Counted from the first letter of the stretch, positions 18,080 to 29,703 are shown. The stretch is 64,000 nucleotides of DNA from Synaphobranchus kaupii (GCA_029718625.1 CM056389.1:21361381-21425380), one strand, 5' to 3'. Translations and numbers: made by a program. Notes: generated from the letters alone by a model not told the origin.

Positions 18080-18551
18080 CTCCAGAAACTGGCTGAGTTT
18101 CACAACTCCAAACTGAACACAGCCGAACTACTCATAATGAAGTGCAGAAAAGCACAAGTCGGTTTAAAATGTGAAAAAAATCATGTACAGCCGTATGAAA
18201 GTTTTAAAGTATGTTTTCTTGAAGTCTAAAGGTATAACGATTTTTCCAACCAAAGTTTTGCGAAATACAATTAAGCAGAACAGTTTACCAGCACATTGTT
18301 TATGGTGTGACATCAAGTTGCAATACATGTTTGCGAATTAGGTCGTTGTTTCCAACGTAATTTACGAAGTTTTAACTCGACGTTTTGGGCTTAAAAACCA
18401 CTTTCCCAGAAGGAATGGATATATCTTAAGGATATTTAATCAAAATATTGAGGTGAGCAGTTTATTATATATTATTAAATTAATGAAATGTATAATTGAA
18501 TAATTTCCGTAACGCCCGTGTTACCGCTAGGGGGCGTTTGGCAGCAAGAGG
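18080..18551. repeat. Remaining right end of the TTAA-flanked element, unit 1
   Basis: It is nearly identical to 31205-31676 and ends GGCAGCAAGAGG followed by TTAA at 18552-18555, where the L2 LINE resumes. No gene is seen in it. Confidence 0.75.
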
Positions 18552-18555
18552 TTAA

Positions 18556-20045
18556 AAAACCCACCCTAGATTCAGATAATTTTTCTAAATACAGGCCCAT
18601 CTCCAATCTCCCATTTCTTTCAAAAATACTGTAAAAGGTTATAGCCCATCAACTCCTATCCCACCTGTCCTCAAACCACCTTTTTGAGGTTTTCCAGTCT
18701 GGTTTCAGATCAAAGCACAGCACTGAAACCGCTCTAGTTAGAGTGACAAATGATCTCCTCATGTCTGCTGATTCCGGATCCCCCACTGCCCTTGTCTTGT
18801 TAGACCTCAGCTCTGCTTTTGATACAGTTGACCATAACACCCTCCTCAGTCATCTAAAGGATCACATTGGCCTAGATTCCAATGTCTTACTATGGTTGAA
18901 CTCATATCTGACTCCACCACTGTCTCATGTGGTGTCCCACAAGGCTCGGTACTGGGCCCAATTCTCTTTTTTATTTATATGCTCCCCCTTGGTCATTTGA
19001 TCAATAGCCATAAAATTAACTTTTATTTATATGCTGATGATACTCAGGTTTACATTAAAACCAAACCTGACCCCTTCACTACCCTAATCAAGCTTAACGC
19101 CTGCCTGGAGGAAATAAGAGCATGGATGTCCGCAAATTTCCTCCAGCTGAACGGAGGCAAGACTGAAGCTCTACTTATTGGCACACCTCATCAAATAAAA
19201 CACCATACCATAATCACCCCCATCATTGATGGTCATGTTATCCTTCTGTCCAGTTCTGTCACAAACCCTGGTGTTGTTTTTGACGCCTCACTTACATTCG
19301 ATAAGCATATCAAATCCGTTTGTACAAAGTCCTTTTTTCATCTTAAGAACAAAGCTCGCTTACGTCCGATTCTTCCCCGCCCTGACCTTGAGAAGCTTGT
19401 CCATGCTCTTATTTCCTCCATTATTGTAATGCAATTCTCGGAGGGCTTTCACCGGAACCAGGACGTTTGAGCACATCACTCCTGTCCTGGCTGCGCTCCA
19501 CTGGCTTCCTGTCAGCCTCAGGATTGACTTCAAGATACTGTTGCTCGTTTTTAAAACTCTGATTGGTGATGGCCCCTCTTACCTCTGTGACCTTCTGTCT
19601 CCCATGGAATCCCCCCCCGCTCATTGCGGTCCAACAGCCGTAACCTTTTGGCGGTGCTCAGAACTCAGCTCCGCACTGTGGGTGATCTAGCTTTCTGCTC
19701 CATTGCACCACGCCTGTGGAACAGTCTACCTGATCACCTACGTCTGGCTCCATCCGTTTCGGCTTTCAAAACCGGACTTAAAACACATTTCTTTCAGTGT
19801 GCCTATTTCAAACCATGGTAAAGCTTATCGTTTGACCTGTAACTTTTATCTTTTTATCTTTATTTAATGCACTTCTTCTATTTTAATGCAATGTTTTGTA
19901 CTTTGTGATTATTATTATTATTATTATTATTATTATTGTGATTATAAATTTTTGTTTTTATTATTATTGTTATTTTTAATTGTGGCCTTTTGTGAAGCAC
20001 TTTGGGATCGTCTTTGTATGATGAAAAGTGCTATATAAATAAAAT
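18556..20045 (+). pseudogene. L2-type LINE reverse transcriptase remnant, unit 1
   Basis: The translation passes through [64 protein letters not shown] and [10 protein letters not shown] (about 19020-19055), which are reverse transcriptase motifs of the L2 clade. It ends with LWNSLPDHLR and an AAGCACTTTGGGATCGTC tail. The frame is broken near 18635 (stop) and 18895-18905 (a deletion of part of the palm with a frameshift). The 5' part is missing here, and the 3' end runs into (TAA)n. It is inactive. It was present before the local triplication because all units share it. Confidence 0.85.
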
Positions 20046-20050
20046 TAATT

Positions 20051-20084
<34 letters not shown>

Positions 20085-20105
20085 GTAATAATAATATTAA
20101 CATTA
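20046..20105. repeat. (AAT)n microsatellite at the L2 3' tail
   Basis: About 20 ATA/TAA triplets follow ATAAATAAAATTAATTATT. A second, (ATT)n, tract sits inside the tail at 19910-19937. The tract is longer in unit 2 (44715-44785). Confidence 0.9.
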
Positions 20106-20236
20106 TAATGCTATCATTAATTTTTTTTCAAACGCAAAATCAATTGTTATCATTGCGTCATGTTGCATTTATGTCACGTGAGCATTTCTGTTGTGTTCTG
20201 TTCCCTTGGTGTACTGGTCTGTGTCAAGACTCTGGG

Positions 20237-20430
20237 ATATAAGAACCACAGTGCATGCTTTGACTCACCACAGTCTTTTCAAACTGATCTATCATCAAGT
20301 ACAAGGAGATATATCTACTAAGCCAGAAATATTTTAAAACATTGGTGGCCTATCAATAGAAAAAGCATTCTTCTATATGAGAGACACTTTGACAACACTT
20401 TTGGTCTGAGCAGTTTGCTGAACATTATTG
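20237..20430 (+). promoter_or_regulatory. OR1 TATA box and 5' non-coding exon
   Basis: ATATAAG at 20237-20243 is followed about 25 bases later by a presumed start site. The exon ends at the donor GTAAGT at 20431. The matching acceptor TTTTATTTTCAG ends at 21207, and the coding exon starts at 21208, 59 bases before the ATG. The same TATA box, donor and acceptor are kept in units 2 and 3. OR genes commonly have one upstream non-coding exon. Splicing is inferred from consensus and conservation. Confidence 0.6.
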
Positions 20431-21266
20431 GTAAGTATTAACTACAAGCTAATGTATTCCTTCATTCATTTATTATGGATTTCGAAGAGCTGTCATTTTC
20501 TGCTTAGCGTGAAGTGCATAGCAATTAATCTAATTGATCATTGAATCTAAATTAATTTTACACTGTTTTAAATCAGTAACAAAAGCATATTTAACAAAAT
20601 TAATATTTCATACAGAAACAAACACAATGCACAGAAGACCTTCACATTACATATATTCTGTACCTTTTCCCTTTTAATATTTCTGAGAGAAAATGTAAAA
20701 CATCAAATATTTCAGTGAATTAATCATTAAGCTCTCTGGTTTCAGACAACTCTCAGGTGTCATCTGAAATTAAACTATCAGGCTTTATATTTATGCTGAA
20801 AGGTACAGTAATACAAAAGCTTGACATAAAGATGAGGATGTAACATGATTGAGACCTTTTGAGAGGCAGTCCACAAAGTGAGCTCAAAAGGGCCCACCGA
20901 CTGAGTGAAACAGTTATTGCACAGGATATAATTTACCAAAATGTACCAAAATGGAAAACTAAAGCCAGGAACAATAATAATACAAATATATACATATATT
21001 TTGATCAATTCTAATTGGCACATTGGGCACCCAGAGCCCCCCCCCCCCCCTGTATGTGTCTGGTGTTCTGTCACAAAAGGCTTCACTGGAAGTGTGACAA
21101 AGTAGAAAGAAACAGAGAAAGTAGAATTCATAAAATGTTTTCACATTGAAAACTTCGTAGTTATTCAGGAATTTGTTGCTGTAGGTTAATCTATTTTTTA
21201 TTTTCAGATCCTAAAGGACTGGGGTTTTCAGGAGGTAAGAAACAGTGAGGAGCAAATCAATCTGCG

Positions 21267-22238
21267 ATGAGCCCCCCAAATTCAACCTTCTTTATAAACG
21301 TCAATATTGTGCGTCCTGGGTTCTTTTTCATAAGTGGTTTTGGCGGTATTCCCCACACAAAATATTACTATGTCTTCTTGTGCTTTGTTTATGTTCTGTC
21401 TCTACTGGGAAACACTTTTGTCATATTTATGATCTACACTGATCACTGTCTTCACAGTCCAAAATACATTGTAGTTTTTAATTTGGCTGTGTCCGACTTG
21501 TGCGTAAGCACTGCGCTCGTTCCTCAGTTGATTGACACCTTCCTGTTTAAATCACAGTTAATTTCTTTTGAGGCCTGTTTGACGAATATGTTTTTTGTTT
21601 TTGGGTTCCTCATGATGCAGTCATTCACCCTCACTCTTCTGTCCTGTGATAGATATGTTGCTATATGCCTACCACTGAGATACAATGAGATTGTGAGTCA
21701 TAAGTTCATGTTGGTGAGCACAACCATATCATGGATTTTTGTAGGCCTGGCATTTCTCGTAGCTGTGGTTTTTATGACCAGACTGTCATTCTGCAAATCC
21801 ATTGTTATCAACAGCTATTTCTGTGATTATCTACCCATATTAAGTTTGGCGTGCAATGGCACCATACCAAGTTATGTGATTAGTAAGATGTATCCTGTTT
21901 TGAGTTTCTGGCTTCCAGGACTTTGTATCATAGTTACATACATTTGTATAGCCAGGGCATTATTAAAAATCGCAGCAGCCTCAGAGCGCCTCAAAGCCAT
22001 GAAAACCTGCAGCTCTCATTTGATCTTGGTGGGCATGTTTTATGTTCCTTTACTCGTTACCGCTACAATGGGCTCCGCCGTTCACCAGAATGCCTGGATT
22101 ATTACTAGGTCTCTGGCAACCCTCTTGCCGCCTATGCTGAATCCAATCATTTACTCACTCAAGACAGAAGAATTCACTGAATCCATGAAAAAGTTTTACA
22201 GAAGAAACAAGATACACACCACTGTAAGGAATAAATGA
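21267..22238 (+). CDS. Olfactory receptor, fish class I-like (OR1, 323 aa)
   Basis: A seven-helix odorant G protein-coupled receptor encoded in one exon. Landmarks: N-glycosylation sequon NST at 5-7, GN (48-49) in helix 1, CLHSPKY in the first intracellular loop, C104 for the helix 3 disulfide, DRYVAIC at 128-134, KAMKTCSSH at 243-251 at the base of helix 6 and PMLNPIIYS at 289-297 in helix 7. The length is normal and the frame intact. It would signal through the olfactory G protein in sensory neurons. It differs from OR2 at only two residues, S193 and G198, both in extracellular loop 2, where OR2 and OR3 keep Arg at 193. A block of about 150 bases found in the OR2 and OR3 introns upstream of the coding exon is deleted here. 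Confidence 0.95.
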   Translation: MSPPNSTFFINVNIVRPGFFFISGFGGIPHTKYYYVFLCFVYVLSLLGNTFVIFMIYTDHCLHSPKYIVVFNLAVSDLCVSTALVPQLIDTFLFKSQLISFEACLTNMFFVFGFLMMQSFTLTLLSCDRYVAICLPLRYNEIVSHKFMLVSTTISWIFVGLAFLVAVVFMTRLSFCKSIVINSYFCDYLPILSLACNGTIPSYVISKMYPVLSFWLPGLCIIVTYICIARALLKIAAASERLKAMKTCSSHLILVGMFYVPLLVTATMGSAVHQNAWIITRSLATLLPPMLNPIIYSLKTEEFTESMKKFYRRNKIHTTVRNK

Positions 22239-22668
22239 ATACATGTTTTAATCACAAATAACTAACTGGCAAGTTTAACTATTAAATGTTTTTTGAGCCC
22301 TCCACTGTCAACTATGAATGTAATTCACAAAATTTAAGATAATTAATGGGAATGCAGTGATAGATATAAAAAAACAAACAGACTTGGCCTTCAATAAGTA
22401 CACTTCTAGTGGTTTTTTCATAAAATGGTTAAGATCTACCAAACATATCCCTCTTTATGAATAGCAGTTTAAAAGCCTTAAATAAATCTGGGTGAGAACA
22501 GTAAGAATACACTTGTGACTGTGTAGCACCCTTAGGATGTTAACTGCTCAGGCCAGGGGACTTCAGTTCTGTTTCTAGACGGCCACAGAGTCTGCTGCTC
22601 TCTTTTCCACCTTAAAATCAGTAACACATTTAGACCTAAGAAGCCAAGTGTGAGGTGATTTAACTATG
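22239..22668. other. OR1 3' flank without genes
   Basis: It is shared almost unchanged with 47081-47515 and, more diverged, with 58350-58770. I see no coding frame or transposon end in it. It probably holds the OR 3' untranslated region. Confidence 0.6.
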
Positions 22669-23289
22669 TTATACCATGGCTTGGCTAAATACTCGATTCT
22701 GATTGGCTGGAGGGTGGGCATTTATTTCGTTAAACCGCCCGGCAATGAAGTAGCACCGGCAACATTTTAATCACCGTTCTAAATTAATACGCCGTCTACA
22801 TTATCTGCTGCCAGCGCCATTAGAGTCGACACTTTTATGAATGGTATCCATAGCAACACCAACAGCTGATTAATAAAGCCGGCAAATAACGCTAAATCCG
22901 CTGATTTGAAAAGTTTGGCTGTATCCCAAACCGCATACTTCCATGCTCCGCACTACCGTGCTCCCGAGTGCGCACTCAAGGTTTGGGAGTTCGCATTCTG
23001 GAACGTGGAAGTACGGTTGCAGGTTTGCACAGTCGTGGAACGCACTTCGTGGCGATCTATAACCTTTAACCTTTCCCGTAGCTATCGGGGAAATGCGGAC
23101 GAGTAAGTAGGGTAAACCTGAGAGGCATAACGTCGTTCGCTGGCATTGTACTGTATCGGCTGTTATATTATATATTTGTGATATAACCAGCAATATCCGC
23201 AACAGTTGAATTATCATTTTTGCTAGCGTTCTTTTCCAGAAAAGTCAGTGGAAGGCAACGATGGCTAGGAAGACAGCCTATTCATTACA

Positions 23290-23565
23290 TCATTGGATAT
23301 TGGCTGTTTTGACCATGTTGGTCCTTAAGCCCTAGACCCTGAGCCGACCAGAGGAGGATGGGTTCCCCCATTGAGTCTGGTTCCTTCCAAGGTTTCTTCC
23401 TAGTTACACCAGGGAGTTTTTCCTTGCCACTGTTGCCTTTGGCTTGCTCTTGTGGGGAGTTTAGGCTGGGTTTTGCTGTTTTGCTGTGAAGTGCATTGTG
23501 ACAACTTGTTGTGAAATGTGCTATATAAATAAATATTGATTGATTGATTGATGATACCGTTAAGT
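23290..23565 (+). repeat. SINE/LINE-tail-like repeat inside the Harbinger
   Basis: The sequence has the widespread fish repeat core GGTTTCTTCCTAGTTACACC, GGGAGTTTTTCCTTGCCACTG and GTGCTATATAAATAAATATTG, and ends in (ATTG)n. Such tails prime LINE-driven copying. I cannot name the family or fix the 5' end. Confidence 0.55.
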
Positions 23566-23683
23566 AAACAATCAACCCCATAATAAAATTGCCTTTGCAT
23601 TGTAAACAATCGTGTCTGTGTTTTGATTATTTTCGCGCTGTTTACCAGAGCGTGAGCAACTGGGTACGCAGTTAGAAGTAGAA

Positions 23684-25021
23684 ATGGAGCCAATAATGTT
23701 TGTGGCGTTGCTGTTGCTTCTGGGGTGGTTTTCCATCGAAATGGAGAAAAGATGGGCTGCTGCCAGAATAAGACGGCGGATCATTATTGAAAACTGCATA
23801 CGACGAAGGCAGGCCATCCGGAGAGCTGGGGCGAAGAGGAGGGCTTTTCTTCGTAGGGCGCTCGTCAGCACCGACGTAGGTTGTCTTATACAGCCGACTA
23901 GCTAGCTACACCAGTTAACATTGGCCTACATATCATTAAACTTAAAAAATGTATATGAAAAAAATTATTTTACATCGCATAGTGTTGTTCATTCACATTG
24001 TAGCATTTTATTCATATACAAACTCCTAATGTAGTTTTCCCCGTTTGTTTCCAATCTGAACCACTAGGGGTGCGCCCCAAAATTGCACCCTCCTTTGCTC
24101 CACTACCCACCTCCTCTCCTCCTTGTCCCAGAAAGGGATTTTTGTATTTTAATCTAATGTTGCTGATTACATCTTAATTACGTATTAATGGTTAAATATT
24201 AATTAATGTCTCGACGCAAACCGCAATGTCAGGTACATTGTATACTGTACATGCAAATACTTGTACTCAAAACGTTCAGGCAGTTTTGCATACTTCCAGG
24301 TAGGAGAGGAGTGGTAGTGGGGGAGTGGAGGAAGGGAGGTGGGGAGTGAACAATATTGGGACGCACCCTAGGTGTCAGTAGGCTACTACACAAATAGACA
24401 GACACCCTGAAGTTAGGCAGAGTACATTTATTAACTTGGGAAATTTGTCTCTAGGGAGAGAGCCTTGCAACCTATGGCAGGATGAATGTCAATGTCCCCA
24501 TCCTTGCCAAATATTTTGATGACGACCAGGATCTCCAGCCAGACTTCCGCTTGTCCCGACGGGCAATCCGTGCACTCGTTGGGATGCTCCCCAACAAGAG
24601 GGACCATGGCTGGGGCTACACACTGGAGGTCCTGGTGTTTGTGTACTGGCTGGCCTGTGGGACATCCTACAGAGTTGTGTCACAGGTGTTTGCTGTCCCT
24701 CAAAGCACCATACATCGGATGGTCCATGCCATTGCAGATGACCTGATGGCCATCCTACCCAGAGTCATCTGCTTCCCTGAACGAGATGACCTGGAAGCCA
24801 CTGGAGAGGGGTTTTGTCGGCTGGCAGGACACTCAGCATTCCGGAAGGCTGTGGGAGCCATTGATGGGTGCCATATCCGGATAAGGCCACCTGGAGGGGT
24901 CACAAGACAGTGCTACGTTAATAGGAAGCTATTTCCATCAGTAACATTACAGGCAGTGTGTGACTCCTCCGGGAAATTCCTAGATGTGTTTGTTTGTCTA
25001 AACAGTAATTATATTTTCTGA
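23684..25021 (+). pseudogene. Harbinger transposase, 3'-truncated
   Basis: Exon 1 starts at ATG 23684 with an Arg-rich segment (RWAAARIRRR and following) and may end at about 23873 at GTAGGT. Exon 2 follows the acceptor TTTGTCTCTAG near 24454 and contains the HARBI1-like order FRLSRRAIRALVGML, LVFVYWLACG, SQVFAVPQSTIHRMV and VGAIDGCHIRI, the last with the first catalytic Asp. Translation stops at 25021 soon after KFLDVFV, where the family normally continues for about 100 more residues with the remaining two acids. The catalytic core is therefore incomplete and this copy cannot be autonomous. Confidence 0.85.
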
Positions 25022-25284
25022 CATCACTTGATTGTCACCATCTAAATATGGTACTCTGTTTGTTTCATTTCAACCACTTGCTTATCACAATTTACACCAC
25101 TTTTATTTACCAACTTAAGCGCTTTTCATCTTTGGGTGTCTCTATAAAAGGCTATGCTTGCGTCACATCAAAAATACAAAATCCAACAGGATCTTATTTG
25201 TACGAGGACAGAGATTTACAGCAAGTACAGTACGTAATTTAGGTTGTAATAATGACAAAACAGATAGAACTACTTAAAACAGTT

Positions 25285-26671
25285 ATTTATTTAAATAATT
25301 TTCCAAGAGGCCCAGAAATTGGCCCTGAAATTCCCTCCTCTCCTCTCTCTCCCGGGCCTCTCTCCTCTCCTCCCTCTCCAAGGCCTCTCTCCTCTCCTCC
25401 CTCTCCAAGGCTTCCACCTCCCTCTGCCACTCCCTCGCTAAGGCCTCCTTCTCTCTCTCCTCCTCCAACTCAGCCTGCCTCAAGAGGAACTCCAACAAGT
25501 CAGAGTTCCTCCGTTTCCTGCAGCTGCCTGCCCTCTCCTGCCTTCTGCTCTGAGGGGAGACCACCACTGCATCCCCTTCACCACTGGCTGAGGCAACCAG
25601 GACAGGAGGCGTGATGGATGGCATCCCCCCGATTGCCTCATCCATCATGGCAAACCACTGCCAGGATGCAGCAGTGGTCTCACCCCCCTCAGTGCTGACC
25701 CCTGTTGGGGGGCTCTTCAGTGTCTACAGAGACAAACAATGGTATACTGACCACAAATGCCTTTCAAATGTTATTGACCGCATAAAGTAAACAAGTAATT
25801 TTGAAATACTGACCTGGTCAAACTTAATATCTAGACATAACAAATACACACCTTATACTATTTTCCCTTTTTTTTTTTGCTTGGCCTGCTGTCACCCTCC
25901 CATGCAGACCCCCTTCAATGACAAACTGCCTGCAATATTAACATTTACAATATTAACACAGGCATAAGAAAAAACAAACAAGTAAAATATCTAATCAGCT
26001 TGTAATTGTATATTATTTTCACTTACTCCCATCCGCTCTTGGCAGCATTCCGCTTGCCAGTGAAGAGGGCCTCATTCTCCCCCCGCCAAAGCACAAGCCT
26101 CTTTGTGTCGTATGTCCCTATAGTGTCACAAATGTAAAACCAGAAAATATAATGCGTCAATACCAAATATTAACCAACATGAGCTAGCATTAAACACAAG
26201 TAACGTTAGTGTTATAGCTTAGCTAAGTTAACTAACGATAACTAGTGCGATGCTAGCTAGTAAGTGGGTTGATATCCAGCTAGCTAGTAAGTCAGTTATA
26301 GCATATGGGAAAACATTTGTAATTAATATTACGAATATTAAATAATGCTTCGTGCTTCGGAATAGCTATATCTACGACTAACTCCATTATTATCTGGCTA
26401 ATATAGATATTACGTTAGTACTGTCATTTAATGTTAGCGAACGTTACCTAGCTAGCTAGCTGTTACCGAGCAAATTGCATTGCAATTTACATAACGAAAG
26501 CTAGCTAGCTGGAAATAGAAGTTATCTTAATTATTGAGCTAGCTCAGTATTAAACAGAAATAGTGCTGTACCAGATGTTTTCAAACTTGTGAAAATGTTC
26601 ATATAGAAATGTTGAAATTACTTACATTTGTAGAAAGCCTCGGGAGAGGCACCGTCAATATTCTCCTCCAT
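25285..26671 (-). CDS. Harbinger Myb/SANT-like protein, four-exon model
   Basis: Exons inferred on the minus strand: 26626-26671 (ATG, MEENIDGASPEAFYK), 26027-26117 (DTKRLVLWRGENEALFTGKR, the SANT-like start), about 25859-25929 and 25285-25723. Donors are GTAAGT or GTAAGT-like and acceptors have pyrimidine tracts. The last exon encodes a Ser/Pro-rich linker, a basic patch and a long Glu/Arg coiled coil (EREERREALEREERR). In Harbinger this protein binds the transposon ends and carries the transposase into the nucleus. I did not verify that the frame stays open across all junctions, so the gene may be broken. Confidence 0.6.
26220..26530. repeat. GCTAGCTA/GTTAGC-rich low-complexity tract in the Harbinger
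   Basis: Many overlapping GCTAGCTA, AGCTAGCT and TAACGTTA words occur here and again at 63130-63240. The tract lies in intron 1 of the Myb-like gene. It is AT-rich and palindromic, and no gene is seen in it. Confidence 0.6.
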
Positions 26672-27685
26672 TACGATAGTAAATTTTTGGTCTTCAGTCT
26701 CTTGACCTTTTTCTCGAAAGGAATGATGGGATGTTTTTCTGGTCGGAGCACGCATACTTCGAATTTTGACCAAACGGAGCACGCATCCGGGTATTTTATC
26801 CGTGCTTCGTACTCCGGCGCTTTTTGGACTCACACTCCAAGATGGATGCGTGCTCGCTATGCGTGCTCGGAGCATGGAAGTATGCGGTTTGGGATACAGC
26901 CTTTGTCTTCGCCAAATATCTTAGTTACAACAACTTTAATCTAGCAAAGAAGTTTTGTGGTTAGAGGTGCAGTATTTATTCAGTTTGGAAATATGAACGT
27001 AACATAGTAGGGCTTTACCTAATGTAATGTAACGCTGACGTGAGCAACGCTGGTTGCGAATGCGAATAAGTTACTTCACAAAGCACGTTAATCTGTATAT
27101 TAAAAAAACATTTTATCCAGCGAAATGTCTTAGATATGACAAGTTACATCTAACAGTAACAAACTCTGTATCTACAGTAGGCTATTTTTTTCAGATGTTC
27201 CCATCTCATGATGCAGATCGTGAAATGCAATTTCCTTAGCCATGGGCTGTTTAAAATAGGCTGCGTGACCAAAGCATTTTTAAAAAGCAAGACGGAGAGA
27301 GGGAGGTAAATTGAGTTGCGGTTTCATGCAATTTTCTTAAATAATCTAACTAATGACAAAAATAACCAAAATTGGTGCTAATTTTATGGTTTAAAGTTGA
27401 GAAGGAACTATTTGCTTCCATATAGAATCAATTGTTTTCAGAACTACCAACGAGAGGTTTTTGCATAACTACGGACAAAATAGAACTAGTAACGAGAAAT
27501 AGAATTAGCAACGAGATGTTTTCTGTTCAAATAGAACTACCAACGAGCAGTTTTGCATGACAACGGCAAACTACATGCCAAAATGGCCTCGGAAGGATAT
27601 TTAAATTTCAGCTGATAAAGTCGATAAAAATCAATAAATATAAATGTGACTATATATAATAATTGTTGGTAACCATGGTATAAGC

Positions 27686-27818
27686 GCAATAATGACCGAG
27701 GAGCCGGGCATTACACAGTGTAAATGCCCTTCGAGGAGGGAAATTGCCCTCGGCGAATTTACTACCTCCGCGTCGGGCATTTAAACTGTGTAATGCCCGG
27801 CTCCTCGGTCATTATTGC
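27686..27818. repeat. Giant hairpin at the end of element A
   Basis: The 34-base arms 27686-27719 and 27785-27818 are exact reverse complements, and with one mismatch pairing continues inward through GTAAATGCCC/GGGCATTTAA to about 44 bases per arm. The arm core reads GACCGAGGAGCC/GGCTCCTCGGTC. It would extrude as a long cruciform. Confidence 0.95.
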
Positions 27819-27822
27819 TTAC

Positions 27823-27932
27823 TAATGACCTGCTATAATTGATCCATTAATTGAGGTATATTGAAAACCAGCAGACAACTGTGTCTCTGCAGGACCAGTT
27901 AAGGATCCCTAGTCATGGTTGTGTTGGAGAAT

Positions 27933-27975
<43 letters not shown>
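27823..27975. other. Unit sequence downstream of OR1 with (TA)n
   Basis: It is shared with 47516-47640 and 58774-58890. A (TA)n microsatellite at 27938-27966 is much shorter in unit 2. No gene is seen. Confidence 0.7.
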
Positions 27976-28385
27976 TAGATGGATGACAAATTAAAGGAAA
28001 AACCCCTACAGTGTGGGGGTCCGTTTGCTCTGTGATGCTGTGGGGGCCATTTTCCTGAGTGATATTCTGAGTGATCACCTTTATCCGATGATGAAATAGG
28101 CTATTTCTATCCTGATTGGAGTGGTCTCTTCCAGGATGACAATGCCCCCATCCACAGGGCACGAGTGGTCACTGAATGCTCTGATGAGTATGAAAATTAT
28201 GTGAATCATATGATATCAATGGTGTTCCATCGTTCCAGTAGAGTTCCAGAGACTAGAATCTATGCTAGACTACAGGTAGAATCTATGCCAAGGTGCATTG
28301 AAGCTGGTCTGGCAGCTCGTGGTGGCCCAACACCTTACTAAGATACATTATGTTGGTTTTTCCTTTAATTTGTCACCCATCTCTA
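27976..28385 (-). mobile_element. Internally deleted Tc1/mariner element, unit 1
   Basis: Inverted ends GATGG(A/G)TGACAAATTAAAGG flank about 350 bases that on the plus strand retain the end of a Tc1-type transposase: FQDDNAP-type text near 28130-28160 and PRCIEAGLAARGGPTPY before a stop near 28340. Only the C-terminal catalytic remnant is left, so it is dead. The same copy is at 47640-48055. Strand assignment of the element as a whole is nominal; the remnant reads on the plus strand. Confidence 0.75.
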
Positions 28386-28403
28386 CAGTACAGTGTACAG
28401 TGT

Positions 28404-28785
28404 ACTCCAAAAGTGTTAGGACAGTGACACATTTTTTGTTGTTTTGGCTCTGTACTCCAGCACATTGGATTTGAAATGGAACAGTGACTATGAGGTTAAA
28501 GTGCAGACTTTCAGCTTCAGTTTGAGGGTTTTTACATCCATATTGGGTGAACCGTGCAGCAATTGTATCCATTTTTACACCTAGTCCCCCAATCTAAAAG
28601 TAATTGGACAAATTAACATCAACTTAAATAAAGTCATCATATTTAATATTTGGTCGCATATCCTTTGCATGCCATGACTTCCTGACGTCTGTGACCCAAC
28701 AATATCAAAAGACTCTTGATATCAAAGTGCTAGAGTACAGAACCAAAATAAGAAAAAATGTGTCACTGTCCTATTAATTATAATG
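28404..28785. repeat. Non-autonomous DNA transposon (MITE-like), unit 1
   Basis: The left end CCAAAAGTGTTAGGACAGTG and the right end GAAAAAATGTGTCACTGTCC form inverted termini around about 340 bases with no coding frame. The interior (TTGGATTTGAAATGGAACAG, GTGCAGACTTTCAGCTTCAG) belongs to a repeat common in fish. The homologous copy in unit 2 is cut in two at 48390 and 52495. Confidence 0.65.
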
Positions 28786-29440
28786 CTCACTGTATGTCAT
28801 ATTCAAGCTTTACTAATACAATAAGTACACATAGGTACAATTACTGTATATAATTGAGAAAATAGAATTAGAATTACGCACTACACATTTGCAGCATCTA
28901 TTACTTTCCCTGCATTGCTTTTCATAGCTTCTGGATTTAAAAAAAGAGACATCACACTTAAATGAAAGCATACTATGTGTGCAACACGGCATTAGTAATT
29001 GATGTTGGCTGTTGATTTTAAAGAAAGCCACAGCTGTGGTGAATCAGGACTGGAGTTTTAAATCCCTGAACTCAACGGAATAGAAGAAATGCGGTTAAGC
29101 GGCCGACTCAACTGTCTCATTTTAGCAGCCCTATGAAGTATCTGAGCAGCTGTGTTCATACTACAGTTCCCAAGGGACAGAACAAGTGGGAGACGAGACA
29201 AGTTGTGGACGTGGTAGTGAGATGGACTGGATGAGAGGAGGACAGGATGACTGAATTTGATATTATAATATATTTGCTCTCTTTGAGAGAAAGAAAGCAG
29301 CGTACTGGTAATATTCCTCTGTAATATAATTCCGCATTGTTAAAATAAACCAATTTGAAAATGTTGAAAGATTATTAACATTAAGACTATTAAGAAATCT
29401 GGCGATTTTGCGAATCATAAATCCCCAGAGTAATCATAAT
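28786..29440. other. Unit spacer without genes
   Basis: It is shared with 52646-53290 and in part with 59510-59790. It includes a remnant near 29000-29090 (AATCAGGACTGGAGTTTTAA) resembling one end of a fish hAT-type MITE. I see no coding frame. Confidence 0.55.
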
Positions 29441-29699
29441 AATAATATTATTATATTGCCACCTCAGTTTATTTATTCAGGCCCATCCTTTAGCCGCTTC
29501 ATCAGTGTCTCTGCTGCTGACATATTAACTATCGTTTCAAAAATGAGAAATACAAGTTGCTCACTTGATCCTATTCCGACTACTTTGTTTAAATTATGCT
29601 CCATTCAGCTCTCTCCTTTCGTTGCACTTTTAATTAACAAGTTCCTTGAGTCCGGGGTTGTCCCACAGCTCTTAAAATGTGCTATCATCTCTCCCCACC
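29441..29699 (+). pseudogene. L2 LINE, upstream reverse transcriptase segment (unit 2 copy)
   Basis: The frame encodes ISVSAADILTIVSKMR, SLDPIPTTLFKLC and ESGVVPQLLKCAIISPHL, the stretch that precedes NLPFLSKIL in L2. It ends at a TTAA where the next element is inserted and resumes at 31681. The 5' end is truncated. Confidence 0.8.
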
Positions 29700-29703
29700 T
29701 TAA

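Larger units (their letters stand above)
22917..26901. mobile_element. PIF/Harbinger DNA transposon, 4.0 kb, nested in element A
   Basis: It is bounded by 34-bp perfect inverted ends starting GGCTGTATCCCAAACCGCAT. A TTT duplication flanks it (22914-22916 and 26902-26904). The empty site GAAAAGTTTGTCTTCGCC occurs in elements B1 and B2 (about 48885 and 50050). It carries the two usual Harbinger genes in opposite orientations: a truncated DDE transposase and a Myb/SANT-like protein. A SINE-like sequence is inserted at about 23290-23565. Confidence 0.92.
22669..27822 (+). mobile_element. Helentron-like non-autonomous element A with large terminal hairpin, interrupted by a Harbinger
   Basis: It starts TTATACCATGG and ends ATTATTGCTTAC. 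Without the nested Harbinger it is about 1.17 kb. The inverted copy of the start, CCATGGTATAA, lies not at the end but at 27673-27683, about 139 bases inside, and is followed by the terminal hairpin 27686-27818. The empty site ACTATGTAATGACC in units 2 and 3 shows no target duplication. Asymmetric inverted repeats, a 3' hairpin and no duplication are features described for Helentron/Helitron2 elements. There is no coding capacity. Assignment to that group is an inference. Confidence 0.6.

Noticed and set aside
20778..21131. Minus-strand open frames upstream of OR1 (also 45462-45899 and 56920-57168)
   Set aside because: They fall in the OR 5' intron, change length among the three units through poly-C and indels, and have no domain.
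25252..25614. Plus-strand Ser/Pro-rich open frame in the Harbinger
   Set aside because: It is the antisense shadow of the Glu/Arg coiled coil in the Myb-like protein.
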